Assembly (NCBI GenBank): GCA_002401525.1
Contig: NVTH01000180.1
Coordinates: forward strand, 1,021-6,646
Direction of reading: 5' to 3'
Source: Moraxellaceae bacterium
GTDB lineage: Bacteria > Pseudomonadota > Gammaproteobacteria > Pseudomonadales > UBA3067
Length of the DNA stretch: 5,626 nucleotides
The notes under the pieces were generated by a model. The model did not search any database, was not told the origin of the DNA, and was given only the letters and a program-made list of their open reading frames with translations. The translations under genes and the position numbers were made by a program. Below, in pieces: positions 1-5,626 of this stretch. Each line of letters opens with the position of its first letter. Position 1 is the stretch's first letter.

Positions 1-1553
1 TTCACTTTACGCGTGTCCTTTACTAAAAAGCTGAATTCTTTTCCCTCAATAATCCCTTGATCCCCTACCTGACCGCCAGATTCAGCGTAGAAAGGGGTTT
101 GCTCCAACAACAACAACCCGCTAGCACCCTCCTCGAGGCAATCCACAACATTGCCATCAAGGTCATACACGCCCTCCACCTTCACGGCCAAAATAGCTTG
201 CTCATAGCCTTCAAAAACAGTGCTCTGATCCACCTTAATCTGGCTTTGATAATCTGCACCAAAACTGCTGGCAGCACGAGCCCGCTCTTGCTGAACAACC
301 ATGCAGCGCTCAAAACCCTCCATATCCATGGTGTAACCCATCTCACGCGCCACATCAGCAGTGAGGTCTGCAGGAAACCCATAGGTGTCATAAAGCTTAA
401 AAATCAATTCCCCAGAAATGACCGTTGCATCAATTTTCTCTAAGCCTTGCTGCAAGACCTTCAACCCTTGATCCAAGGTTTTGGCAAATTGCTTTTCTTC
501 AGTCAACAGTGTTTTTTCAATCTGAGCTTGCTTCGCTTTAAGCTCTGGATAGGCCACCCCCATCTCTAGCGCCAACCCCGCGACGATTTTATGGAAAAAT
601 GGTTCAGTCACCCCCAGCTGATTACCGTGCCGCAAGGCACGCCGAATAATCCGCCGCAATACGTAGCCACGCCCTTCATTTGAAGGGGTTACGCCGTCAC
701 TAATCAAAAATGCGCAGGATCGAATGTGATCAGCGATAACGCGTAAAGACTTGTTACTGAGGTCTGTCGTCCCGGTGACCTCAGCCACCGCAGCCAGGAG
801 ATTTTGAAACAGGTCAATCTCATAATTACTGTGCACCCCTTGCATCACCGCAGCAATCCGCTCCAGTCCCATGCCAGTATCCACTGAAGGCTTGGGCAGC
901 GGAATTAATTCACCATTGGGTTGACGATCAAACTGCATAAATACCAGGTTCCAAATTTCAATGTAGCGATCGCCGTCTTCATCGGGACTTCCTGGCGGGC
1001 CACCCGGCACATCGCTGCCGTGATCATAGAATATTTCCGAACAGGGGCCACAGGGCCCCACCTCTCCCATCGACCAAAAATTATCTTTGTCTCCAAGGCG
1101 AGAAAACCGGTCTGGACTCACACCCATCTCTTGAAGCCAAATAGCCTCCGCCTCCTGATCGTCTTTATAGACAGTGATCCAGAGCTTTTCTTCTGACAGC
1201 CCTAACTCTTGGGTAAGAAATTGCCAAGCGTATTGTATCGCCTCACGTTTAAAATAATCCCCAAAGCTAAAGTTCCCGAGCATTTCAAAAAAGGTATGGT
1301 GTCGAGCCGTATAGCCCACATTTTCCAAATCATTGTGCTTGCCCCCCGCCCTAACACAACGTTGCGATGAGGCGGCTCTCTTATAGCCTCGCTTATCACG
1401 CCCTAAAAAAACGTCCTTAAACTGCACCATCCCCGCATTGGTAAACAATAACGTAGCGTCGTTTTCAGGGACCAGGGAACTACTGGACACAGTCTGATGA
1501 TTTAAAGACGAGAAAAAATTAAGGAACGCAGCGCGTATCTCGGAGCTTTTCAT
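1..1553 (-). CDS. alaS: Alanyl-tRNA synthetase, N-terminal 517 codons (3' end beyond the left edge)
   Basis: AlaRS is a cytoplasmic class II synthetase that activates alanine with ATP, charges tRNA-Ala and clears mischarged Ser/Gly. Translation from the ATG at 1553 is open to position 1 and matches E. coli AlaRS nearly throughout. Visible landmarks are [16 protein letters not shown] (27-42, class II motif 1 region), [16 protein letters not shown] (65-80), [17 protein letters not shown] (85-101, motif 2), [12 protein letters not shown] (163-174) and DTGMGLERI (225-233, motif 3). The tRNA-recognition region follows ([15 protein letters not shown] at 274-288, [16 protein letters not shown] at 295-310). 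The fragment stops just after [13 protein letters not shown] (486-498), at the entry to the editing half. The zinc-binding residues of the editing domain and the C-Ala domain lie outside the window; E. coli AlaRS has about 875 residues. The start gives [14 protein letters not shown], aligning with the E. coli N-terminus, and has a Shine-Dalgarno sequence. An ATG at 1557 is out of frame. No frameshift or lost key residue is seen. Confidence 0.98.
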   Translation of the reverse strand, partial: MKSSEIRAAFLNFFSSLNHQTVSSSSLVPENDATLLFTNAGMVQFKDVFLGRDKRGYKRAASSQRCVRAGGKHNDLENVGYTARHHTFFEMLGNFSFGDYFKREAIQYAWQFLTQELGLSEEKLWITVYKDDQEAEAIWLQEMGVSPDRFSRLGDKDNFWSMGEVGPCGPCSEIFYDHGSDVPGGPPGSPDEDGDRYIEIWNLVFMQFDRQPNGELIPLPKPSVDTGMGLERIAAVMQGVHSNYEIDLFQNLLAAVAEVTGTTDLSNKSLRVIADHIRSCAFLISDGVTPSNEGRGYVLRRIIRRALRHGNQLGVTEPFFHKIVAGLALEMGVAYPELKAKQAQIEKTLLTEEKQFAKTLDQGLKVLQQGLEKIDATVISGELIFKLYDTYGFPADLTADVAREMGYTMDMEGFERCMVVQQERARAASSFGADYQSQIKVDQSTVFEGYEQAILAVKVEGVYDLDGNVVDCLEEGASGLLLLEQTPFYAESGGQVGDQGIIEGKEFSFLVKDTRKV

Positions 1554-1560
1554 GCATGAA

Positions 1561-1566
1561 CCCTTC
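1561..1566 (-). promoter_or_regulatory. Ribosome binding site of alaS
   Basis: On the minus strand the sequence reads GAAGGG, a purine-rich Shine-Dalgarno match ending about 7 bases before the ATG at 1553-1551. It supports that start over the overlapping out-of-frame ATG at 1557-1555, which would sit too close to it. Confidence 0.75.
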
Positions 1567-1584
1567 TAAGAAAGTACTAAGCAA

Positions 1585-1601
1585 AGCCCCTGTCTGGGGC
1601 T
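1585..1601 (-). promoter_or_regulatory. Hairpin in the alaS leader
   Basis: On the minus strand AGCCCC and GGGGCT form a perfect 6-bp, GC-rich stem around a 5-base loop, followed by TTTGCTT. It lies about 30 bases before the alaS start, inside the predicted leader. It could be a weak terminator for transcripts entering from the upstream kinase gene, an attenuation element, or a structure affecting alaS mRNA stability. The T-run after it is short, so a strong intrinsic terminator is unlikely. The stem is seen directly; its role is inferred. Confidence 0.45.
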
Positions 1602-1614
1602 CAAGGCGCTTGAA

Positions 1615-1624
1615 TTTGGCCAAA
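1615..1624. promoter_or_regulatory. Palindrome at the predicted alaS transcription start (candidate operator)
   Basis: TTTGGCCAAA is a perfect 10-bp palindrome. Its edge lies 6-7 bases downstream of the alaS -10 box, so it overlaps the expected +1. In E. coli, AlaRS is known to repress its own gene by binding a palindrome flanking the alaS transcription start. The position here is suggestive of the same arrangement, but the sequence itself was not compared with the E. coli operator and the role is inferred. Confidence 0.35.
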
Positions 1625-1630
1625 ACGGCG

Positions 1631-1636
1631 ATTATA
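1631..1636 (-). promoter_or_regulatory. -10 box of the probable alaS promoter
   Basis: The minus strand reads TATAAT, a perfect sigma-70 -10 hexamer, about 80 bases before the alaS start. No good TTGACA-like -35 box is found at 16-18 bp upstream (the region reads around TACGGT) and there is no TGn extension, so activator dependence or a weak -35 is likely. Predicted transcription start is near 1624, giving a leader of about 70 nt. Confidence 0.55.
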
Positions 1637-1640
1637 ACGC

Positions 1641-1822
1641 CTGTTCCTTCCTAACCGTAGTACTTCTTTGAAGGTAGTACTTCTTACAGGCGAGTACTTT
1701 TTTAACCAAAGTGCTTTTTAGAGGGGGATACTGATTAACCGAGATATCGATTAACAGAGACCCCGAGTAACAGAAGTCCCCATTAACAAAAGTACGTTTA
1801 GCAGAGCTACCTCTGCATCAAA
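1641..1822. repeat. Degenerate 16-17-bp tandem array upstream of alaS
   Basis: About ten diverged units start at 1641, 1658, 1675, 1692, 1709, 1726, 1742, 1759, 1775, 1791 and possibly 1807. The left units read TAGTACTTCTTTGAAGG, TAGTACTTCTTACAGGC, GAGTACTTTTTTAACCA and AAGTGCTTTTTAGAGGG at an exact 17-bp period. The right units shift to 16-17 bp and share an ATTAACAGA-like core (GGATACTGATTAACCG, AGATATCGATTAACAGA, AGTCCCCATTAACAAA). The period is not a multiple of three and no gene covers the array. The palindromic hexamer AGTACT occurs at 1659, 1676 and 1693, with another copy in the alaS leader at 1573. The array fills most of the gap between the kinase and alaS and sits just upstream of the alaS -10 box. 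Function unknown. Confidence 0.7.
1801..1816 (-). terminator. Possible hairpin after the kinase gene
   Basis: GCAGAG and CTCTGC form a perfect 6-bp stem with a 4-base loop, 17 bases past the kinase stop codon. On the minus strand it is followed by TAAACGTACTTTTG rather than a clean T-run, so it is a weak candidate for an intrinsic terminator. It overlaps the last units of the tandem array. Confidence 0.3.
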
Positions 1823-1833
1823 TAATAAATAGA

Positions 1834-4800
1834 TTACAATTCGATCGAAATGTGGCGTTTCACCGCTTGCAGCAACTCCACAGGACGAATTGGTTTTAAT
1901 AAGAATTGCTTAATGGAGGGCGAAGGAATTAAATCATAGTAGCCGTCGTGATTACTGCCAGTGCAAACAATGACAGGCAACTCGGGTCTACGTTGATAAA
2001 GCTCAGCGGCTAATTCCAGACCTGAAACTTCTGGCATGGCTTGATCAGTAATGACCATGTCTAACTCATCGCAATACTCCTCTAAATAACGCACCGCGTG
2101 GCTTGCTTTAGAAAATGGCACTACGGAGTAACCTCGACTGACAAGAAGCTCTTCCAAAAAACCTAATAAAGTAGGTTCATCATCCACCACCATGACTCGA
2201 CCGGAACCGGATAAACTGCGAGATTCAATGTCCTCCCCAGCATTTCCCACCTGGCTGCCATTCACAACAGATGCAGCGCCCACCACAGGAAACCAAAGCT
2301 TAAAGTGAGCACCTTCACCAGGTACCGATTGCAAGCCGACGTGGGCATCATGATCATGAATGATGCCATGCACCACCGACAAGCCCAACCCCGACCCTTC
2401 ACCCACCTGCTTAGTGCTAAAGAACGGATCAAACACTTTTCCAAGTAGCTCGGGGTCAATACCAACCCCCGTGTCGCGCACGCCAATTTCTACGTAATCA
2501 CCCAATACCGGCTGATGACAAGACGCGCATTCGGCAGCCAACGTTTCTAACCGACGCACCGAAATCACGATTTCTCCAACGCCCTCTAGGGCATCCCGTG
2601 CATTGAGGCATAGATTTAGTATCATCTGATCCGCTTGAACCGGATCAATCATGATCGCGGGCGCTTGAGACTCCATTTCAACGTTCAATTCAATATTAGG
2701 GGACAATGAAGCCCGAAAAATAGCCACCACTTCGTTCACCAACACGGACGGATGGACCGGTTGTGGAGCGCTTTGTCCACCGTGGCTAAAAATTAACATT
2801 TGGCTAATCAGTATTTTCGCTCGATCCGCCGACTTCTGAACCGCATCCAAATAACGCTTGAGACGCACTTCTTTTTCGCTTTCAGGTCGCAGTAATTGGC
2901 CTCGTGCCAATTCGGTATGCCCCATAATTACGGCGAGAAGATTATTAAAATCGTGGGCAATACCACCAGTCAATTGCCCCAATGCTTCCATTTTTTGAGA
3001 CTGATGCAGCTGACGCGTCAAGCGAATTTGTTCAGTAATATCCTCCACCATCGCTAGTATCTGACGGCTTTTATCAAGCCCTTCGAGCAAAGAGGCAGTC
3101 ACTCGTACAGAAATGATTTTTCGATCCTGGCGAACGTAGCGTATTTCTCGATTGAAGACGCTCAGATCCCCAGCCAAAACACCCTCCATCAACTTATAAC
3201 TTTCCGTCAAGTCGTCAGGATGAATAATCTCGTCATAGTGGATGCCGTACAATCCATTACGCTCATAACAGAGCATCTTTGCTACCGCATCATTGGCTTT
3301 AACCAAAACGCCATCGAGGTTAATGCCAATGATCCCAATCCCCGCATTATTAAGCACTACTTCCAGGCGTGATTCATGCGCATGAATACGTTGATGCCAA
3401 TAATGAAATGTATCCCGATCAGCCCAGGAAACCACTACGCCGATTAACACATCACTTTGATCTATATAGGGAGCAACCCGTAAGCACCAAAGCTCGTCAT
3501 CAATAATTTCATCAATAAACAGCACTTTACGACGCAGTAATACCTGTCGGCTTCTCTCCTCCAACTGCAACAAATCTATATTCGCCGGAAGCTGCAGCAA
3601 AGGTTTACCAATATCAGTGGATTCCAGCTCAAATAGTTTGGTCGCCGCAGCATTGAACCGTCTCAAGGATAGGTTTTTGTCTAAAACCAATAAAGCGCTG
3701 CCCATACTCGCCTGCACACTCGTATAATCTTCGGTCAAACTAGCCGACTCGGAACATTCCATTAATAGTGTATGGTTTTCGTTTTCCAAGGCTTCATTCT
3801 TAGACTGCAACGACTTAATTCGCTGATTAAGAACCTCCATTTCGATTTGGTGCTTCTTAGCTAATTTTGCTTCAATCGCCGCAGACGAGGAGACAGCGTT
3901 GCCCACGTCATTAATCGATTTAACCGGTCTCCCAGTTCGAAAGGGTTTACCCCAACGGCGCCCTACTAATTCGCTTAATTGCTCGCGTTCAGTAATTGAG
4001 TGACTGACAAAGTAGAAATATTCTTGCAAAGAATTCACTTGCAAATAACCCATTCGCTGATAGATCAAGCTATAAAGAAAGAAACGATGATCTTTTTTAT
4101 CCTGCTGATCAACGTCCAGCAAAATGGTATTAACGATGCTGTCGAGGATATTTTTACTAGAAGACGAATGATACCGCGCACCCAGGTCATCACTCCCAAG
4201 CGCTTCCTGCGAACACAGAAGGTCTCGCTTATCAAACGAAGCTAAATAAGCGGCAATTTCTTTAGCAGAGCGTCGCTGGGGGATTAAATCATTATCGTTC
4301 AATGGACTGGAAAAGCCGCCCTCCAGGCTTTCAAAAAAAACCCGTCCGCCATCACGCATAATTGCCTCAACACCTCCGCAGCGCTCAAAATCAGCGATAC
4401 TCTGACCACCCGCTTCATTGGCAGCGCGCAATTCGTTCGCCAAAACAATGCCCACGCCATTCATTCGCGCCTCAGACGCCACCGATTCAAAAAATTTAGA
4501 GGCATAGTTTTGAATAATGGGCCAGCTCACGCGTATCTCTTTGAGACGAATACAGCCATCTTCGATGGTCACCGCATGTAAGAATGGAACCAAATAGACA
4601 TATCCCGGCAATACAACCACGCTGTTTTTAGCTTCCACCACGGTAAGCGGTGTTAGCTCATCGAGCACTTCGAAATTGAGGGTTTGATAACAAGAATTCA
4701 CTGATTGAACGATTAGATAAGCCATCGTTTTGGATTCGGGAAAGGATCGAAATAAAGTCTGAATTGAACGGGTTGAGCCGCCATTCCAAGACAACGCAAT

Positions 4801-5214
4801 AATCTTAATTGCACCAGAGTCCTCCCCCTTGCTTAAAGGCGCGCGCGCATTGTTAGCAAATAATTCACTGTTTATATAGTCCTTCTGCGGCGCCGGCCTA
4901 ATGGCGTCTGCCCAATCTGGCAAACCTTTTGCGATTAAGACTTTTTCAATGCCGACATCGCCCTCTTCAACAGCCCCTTTATTGAAGAGGGCTCCATTCT
5001 CCGACGCCACAAGATCGTCCGACGCCGCAAGACGGTCAGGCGAAGCAAGATTGTCAGGCGAAATATTATTGCTTGGCGAGACGCTATCGTCAGCCTCTGC
5101 CTCAGCCTTGTTATCAGACGGTAATGGATTTTCTACAGGCGTATATCTAGGAGCCGGTATTGATCTTTTCCGCATCGCGTCGCGGATATCAAATGGTAGG
5201 TCATCGTCAGTCAC
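1834..5214 (-). CDS. Hybrid sensor histidine kinase with a decayed CheB-CheR-like N-terminus
   Basis: A 1126-residue protein with no visible signal peptide or membrane segment, so probably a cytoplasmic sensor. Order of parts: disordered acidic N-terminus with hexapeptide repeats (about 1-130); CheB methylesterase-like domain (136-290) that looks inactive; CheR N-terminal-type helical region (355-428) with no methyltransferase domain after it; coiled coil (445-485); PAS domain of the kind found in CheB-CheR fusions (503-600, RRFNAAATKLFEL at 518-530); second PAS (615-729, ending VEDITEQ); HisKA with phosphoacceptor His754 in GIAHDFNNLL; HATPase_c with N-box N867/N871, G1 box DTGVGI (914-919) and G2 box GSGLGLS (940-946); receiver domain (1005-1126) with D1011/D1012, phosphoacceptor Asp1057 in VITDQAMP, T1085 and K1107. 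The kinase core and receiver look intact, so autophosphorylation at His754 and transfer to Asp1057 are expected. A C-x2-C-H motif (896-900) lies in the ATPase domain. Start is GTG at 5214: an in-frame TAG lies three codons upstream and AGGGAG is well spaced. Signal and output partner are unknown. Confidence 0.93.
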   Translation of the reverse strand: MTDDDLPFDIRDAMRKRSIPAPRYTPVENPLPSDNKAEAEADDSVSPSNNISPDNLASPDRLAASDDLVASENGALFNKGAVEEGDVGIEKVLIAKGLPDWADAIRPAPQKDYINSELFANNARAPLSKGEDSGAIKIIALSWNGGSTRSIQTLFRSFPESKTMAYLIVQSVNSCYQTLNFEVLDELTPLTVVEAKNSVVVLPGYVYLVPFLHAVTIEDGCIRLKEIRVSWPIIQNYASKFFESVASEARMNGVGIVLANELRAANEAGGQSIADFERCGGVEAIMRDGGRVFFESLEGGFSSPLNDNDLIPQRRSAKEIAAYLASFDKRDLLCSQEALGSDDLGARYHSSSSKNILDSIVNTILLDVDQQDKKDHRFFLYSLIYQRMGYLQVNSLQEYFYFVSHSITEREQLSELVGRRWGKPFRTGRPVKSINDVGNAVSSSAAIEAKLAKKHQIEMEVLNQRIKSLQSKNEALENENHTLLMECSESASLTEDYTSVQASMGSALLVLDKNLSLRRFNAAATKLFELESTDIGKPLLQLPANIDLLQLEERSRQVLLRRKVLFIDEIIDDELWCLRVAPYIDQSDVLIGVVVSWADRDTFHYWHQRIHAHESRLEVVLNNAGIGIIGINLDGVLVKANDAVAKMLCYERNGLYGIHYDEIIHPDDLTESYKLMEGVLAGDLSVFNREIRYVRQDRKIISVRVTASLLEGLDKSRQILAMVEDITEQIRLTRQLHQSQKMEALGQLTGGIAHDFNNLLAVIMGHTELARGQLLRPESEKEVRLKRYLDAVQKSADRAKILISQMLIFSHGGQSAPQPVHPSVLVNEVVAIFRASLSPNIELNVEMESQAPAIMIDPVQADQMILNLCLNARDALEGVGEIVISVRRLETLAAECASCHQPVLGDYVEIGVRDTGVGIDPELLGKVFDPFFSTKQVGEGSGLGLSVVHGIIHDHDAHVGLQSVPGEGAHFKLWFPVVGAASVVNGSQVGNAGEDIESRSLSGSGRVMVVDDEPTLLGFLEELLVSRGYSVVPFSKASHAVRYLEEYCDELDMVITDQAMPEVSGLELAAELYQRRPELPVIVCTGSNHDGYYDLIPSPSIKQFLLKPIRPVELLQAVKRHISIEL
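3931..4152 (-). other. CheR N-terminal-like helical region without methyltransferase domain
   Basis: Residues about 355-428. RFFLYSLIYQRMGYLQVNSL (377-396), then QEYFYFV, follows the CheR N-terminal pattern LxxRIxRRMxxxxIxSLxEYxxYL. The homology ends around RRWGKPFRTG (419-428), where CheR normally reads GVTSFFRD and enters the SAM-binding domain. Instead the chain passes straight to a linker and a coiled coil (IEMEVLNQRIKSLQSKNEAL, 457-476). About 190 residues of a usual CheR are absent, with no stop or frameshift at the joint. Confidence 0.65.
4345..4809 (-). other. CheB methylesterase-like domain lacking its catalytic residues
   Basis: Residues 136-290 of the kinase. The CheB fold is recognisable from IKIIALSWNGG (136-146, where active CheB has a GAS-[TA]-GG serine loop), YLIVQS (166-171, active form VxQH), VEAKNSVVVLPGYVYLVP (193-210, active form VEAxDGxxVxPGxxYxxP) and NGVGIVL followed by ANEAGGQSIAD. 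The catalytic serine position is Trp143 when aligned on the GG pair, the catalytic histidine position is Ser171, and the loop carrying the catalytic aspartate (TGxGxDG) is deleted between L258 and A259. All three residues of the CheB triad therefore appear lost. Family assignment is by eye. Confidence 0.8.
5000..5089 (-). repeat. Five 18-bp tandem units coding for a hexapeptide repeat
   Basis: Plus-strand units start at 5000, 5018, 5036, 5054 and 5072: TCCGACGCCACAAGATCG, TCCGACGCCGCAAGACGG, TCAGGCGAAGCAAGATTG, TCAGGCGAAATATTATTG and CTTGGCGAGACGCTATCG. They lie in frame in the kinase N-terminus and encode DSVSPS, NNISPD, NLASPD, RLAASD, DLVASE (residues 43-72), roughly xLASPD. The segment is acidic and Pro/Ser-rich, typical of a disordered linker. 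Copy-number change would keep the frame. Confidence 0.85.
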
Positions 5215-5219
5215 CGCAT

Positions 5220-5225
5220 CTCCCT
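5220..5225 (-). promoter_or_regulatory. Ribosome binding site deciding the GTG start of the kinase
   Basis: The minus strand reads AGGGAG, five bases before the GTG at 5214-5212. The nearby ATG at 5219-5217 is out of frame and meets TGA after two codons, so GTG is the best start; the next in-frame Met is residue 14. Confidence 0.75.
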
Positions 5226-5345
5226 ATGACGGTCCAGGTATCCCTAATAGTTCTGAAAACAGTTAGATCTGAATTAAATCGCGGGTTAGATAAATTTTTC
5301 CAAACAATAACCCCACGCGCCCCATTATTACGCCACCTAATCTAG
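5226..5345. other. Upstream region of the kinase, no gene seen
   Basis: AT-rich non-coding stretch directly before the kinase. It should hold the kinase promoter, but no convincing -35/-10 pair was found on the minus strand; TTTATC near 5295-5300 is the best AT-rich -10-like site and has no properly spaced -35. A small inverted repeat (CCTA-ATC-TAGG) lies at 5336-5346. No sigma-54 box is seen. Confidence 0.4.
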
Positions 5346-5417
5346 GATTGCAACATCGATTACCACAATGATTACAACAATAATTACAACAATGATCGCG
5401 GCAACGATTCCCATATT
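5346..5417. repeat. 12-bp tandem array between the divergent genes
   Basis: Six units start at 5346, 5358, 5370, 5382, 5394 and 5406: GATTGCAACATC, GATTACCACAAT, GATTACAACAAT, AATTACAACAAT, GATCGCGGCAAC and GATTCCCATATT. The consensus is GATTACAACAAT; units 2-4 are almost identical and the outer units have drifted. The array lies about 130 bp upstream of the kinase start and about 185 bp upstream of the rightward gene. It could hold spaced binding sites or be simple slippage repetition. Confidence 0.75.
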
Positions 5418-5600
5418 TTCCACCCCTCCCCTGAGGCAATGGTTAAAGACAAATCTTACCATTAAGCTTTAATTCCTGATTAGGCCAGAGTCCTCGAAAC
5501 ACGGCTACGCCGGGGCTAGCGAACTTAGCGGCTGACTGCTATAACTGTTAAAGGGAAGTAAGACTAACCACGCCTGCTTAACCGCTTATAGGGATAGAAA
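5418..5600. other. Intergenic region before the rightward gene
   Basis: No credible gene. A pyrimidine-rich patch (ttttccacccctcccctgag) follows the 12-bp array. Around 5503-5536 the related short motifs GGCTACGC, GGCTAGCG and AGCGGCTG follow one another, a GC-rich patch in an otherwise AT-rich region. A candidate promoter for the rightward gene lies at 5537-5545. Confidence 0.4.
5537..5545 (+). promoter_or_regulatory. Candidate extended -10 promoter of the rightward gene
   Basis: The sequence TGCTATAAC combines a TGn extension with a 5-of-6 match to TATAAT. No good -35 is present 17 bp upstream (it reads tagcga), which an extended -10 can tolerate. Transcription would start near 5552, giving a leader of about 50 nt before the ATG at 5601. 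Confidence 0.4.
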
Positions 5601-5626
5601 ATGGCGATAGTAATGGCAATCGACGA
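5601..5626 (+). CDS. Start of a rightward gene of unknown function (runs off the right edge)
   Basis: ATG at 5601 opens a frame reading MAIVMAID before the window ends, preceded by AGGG at 5590-5593 with a 7-base spacer, a good Shine-Dalgarno arrangement. A second in-frame ATG at 5613 is less well placed. Eight residues do not allow identification. The hydrophobic run ending in an acidic residue resembles the first strand of a receiver domain (as in ILVxDD), but many folds begin this way, so no function is claimed. It is divergent from the kinase. Confidence 0.45.

Noticed and set aside
57..443. Plus-strand open frame of 128 residues
   Set aside because: It lies wholly on the opposite strand of alaS, whose minus-strand translation matches AlaRS continuously; the peptide resembles no known domain.
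921..1196. Plus-strand open frame of 91 residues
   Set aside because: Antisense to the highly conserved AlaRS catalytic region; the frame is open because of the codon usage of alaS.
1641..1822. CRISPR array
   Set aside because: Units are contiguous 16-17-bp degenerate repeats without unique spacers.
2510..2530. C-x2-C-H motif (residues 896-900) as a special metal sensor in the kinase
   Set aside because: Short Cys-pair insertions at this place occur in many hybrid kinases of the same ATPase type, so it is noted in the gene entry but not taken as evidence of metal sensing.
4000..4245. Plus-strand open frame of 81 residues
   Set aside because: Antisense to the CheR-like region of the kinase, with no ribosome binding site or recognisable domain.
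4901..5266. Plus-strand open frame of 121 residues, Ser/Ala-rich
   Set aside because: It is the complement of the repeat-rich kinase N-terminus; its apparent repetition comes from the 18-bp array.
5160..5345. Plus-strand open frame of 61 residues
   Set aside because: Overlaps the kinase start and upstream region antisense, no ribosome binding site and no family resemblance.
5368..5472. 34-residue plus-strand frame starting in the 12-bp array (Ile/Thr-rich)
   Set aside because: No Shine-Dalgarno sequence before the ATG, and its composition is simply the translated repeat.

Overview
The window looks like chromosomal DNA of a gammaproteobacterium. The alanyl-tRNA synthetase fragment follows the E. 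coli AlaRS sequence closely along its whole visible length, and the other gene is a hybrid sensor kinase of proteobacterial type. Genus cannot be assigned from the sequence alone. Base composition was not calculated; by eye it is near-balanced, with AT-rich intergenic stretches.

Layout, left to right. Positions 1-1553, minus strand: the first 517 codons of alaS, running off the left edge. Positions 1554-1833: intergenic region with a good alaS ribosome binding site, a leader hairpin, a perfect TATAAT -10 box, a 10-bp palindrome at the predicted start of transcription, and a degenerate 16-17-bp tandem array reaching back to the next gene. Positions 1834-5214, minus strand: one 1126-residue cytoplasmic hybrid histidine kinase. 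Positions 5215-5600: a divergent intergenic region with a 12-bp tandem array (5346-5417) and a candidate extended -10 promoter facing right. Positions 5601-5626, plus strand: the first codons of a rightward gene with a plausible Shine-Dalgarno sequence, too short to identify.

The most notable object is the kinase. Its N-terminal half reads as a decayed CheB-CheR fusion. A CheB methylesterase-like domain has lost the catalytic serine, histidine and aspartate positions. It is followed by a CheR N-terminal helical domain, with the SAM-dependent methyltransferase domain that should come next missing. The coiled coil and PAS domain typical of CheB-CheR fusions are kept, then come a second PAS domain, an intact HisKA/HATPase kinase core and an intact receiver domain. 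The inference is that a chemotaxis-type modification enzyme was converted into the sensory or scaffold part of a phosphorelay kinase. No cognate output regulator is identifiable in the window; the truncated gene at the right edge is a positional candidate only.

A second theme is short tandem repetition. Three unrelated arrays lie in or beside the kinase gene: about 16-17 bp downstream of it, 18 bp (in frame, hexapeptide) near its 5' end, and 12 bp upstream of it. The kinase and alaS point the same way, but the 280-bp gap and the separate alaS promoter argue against one tightly coupled operon.
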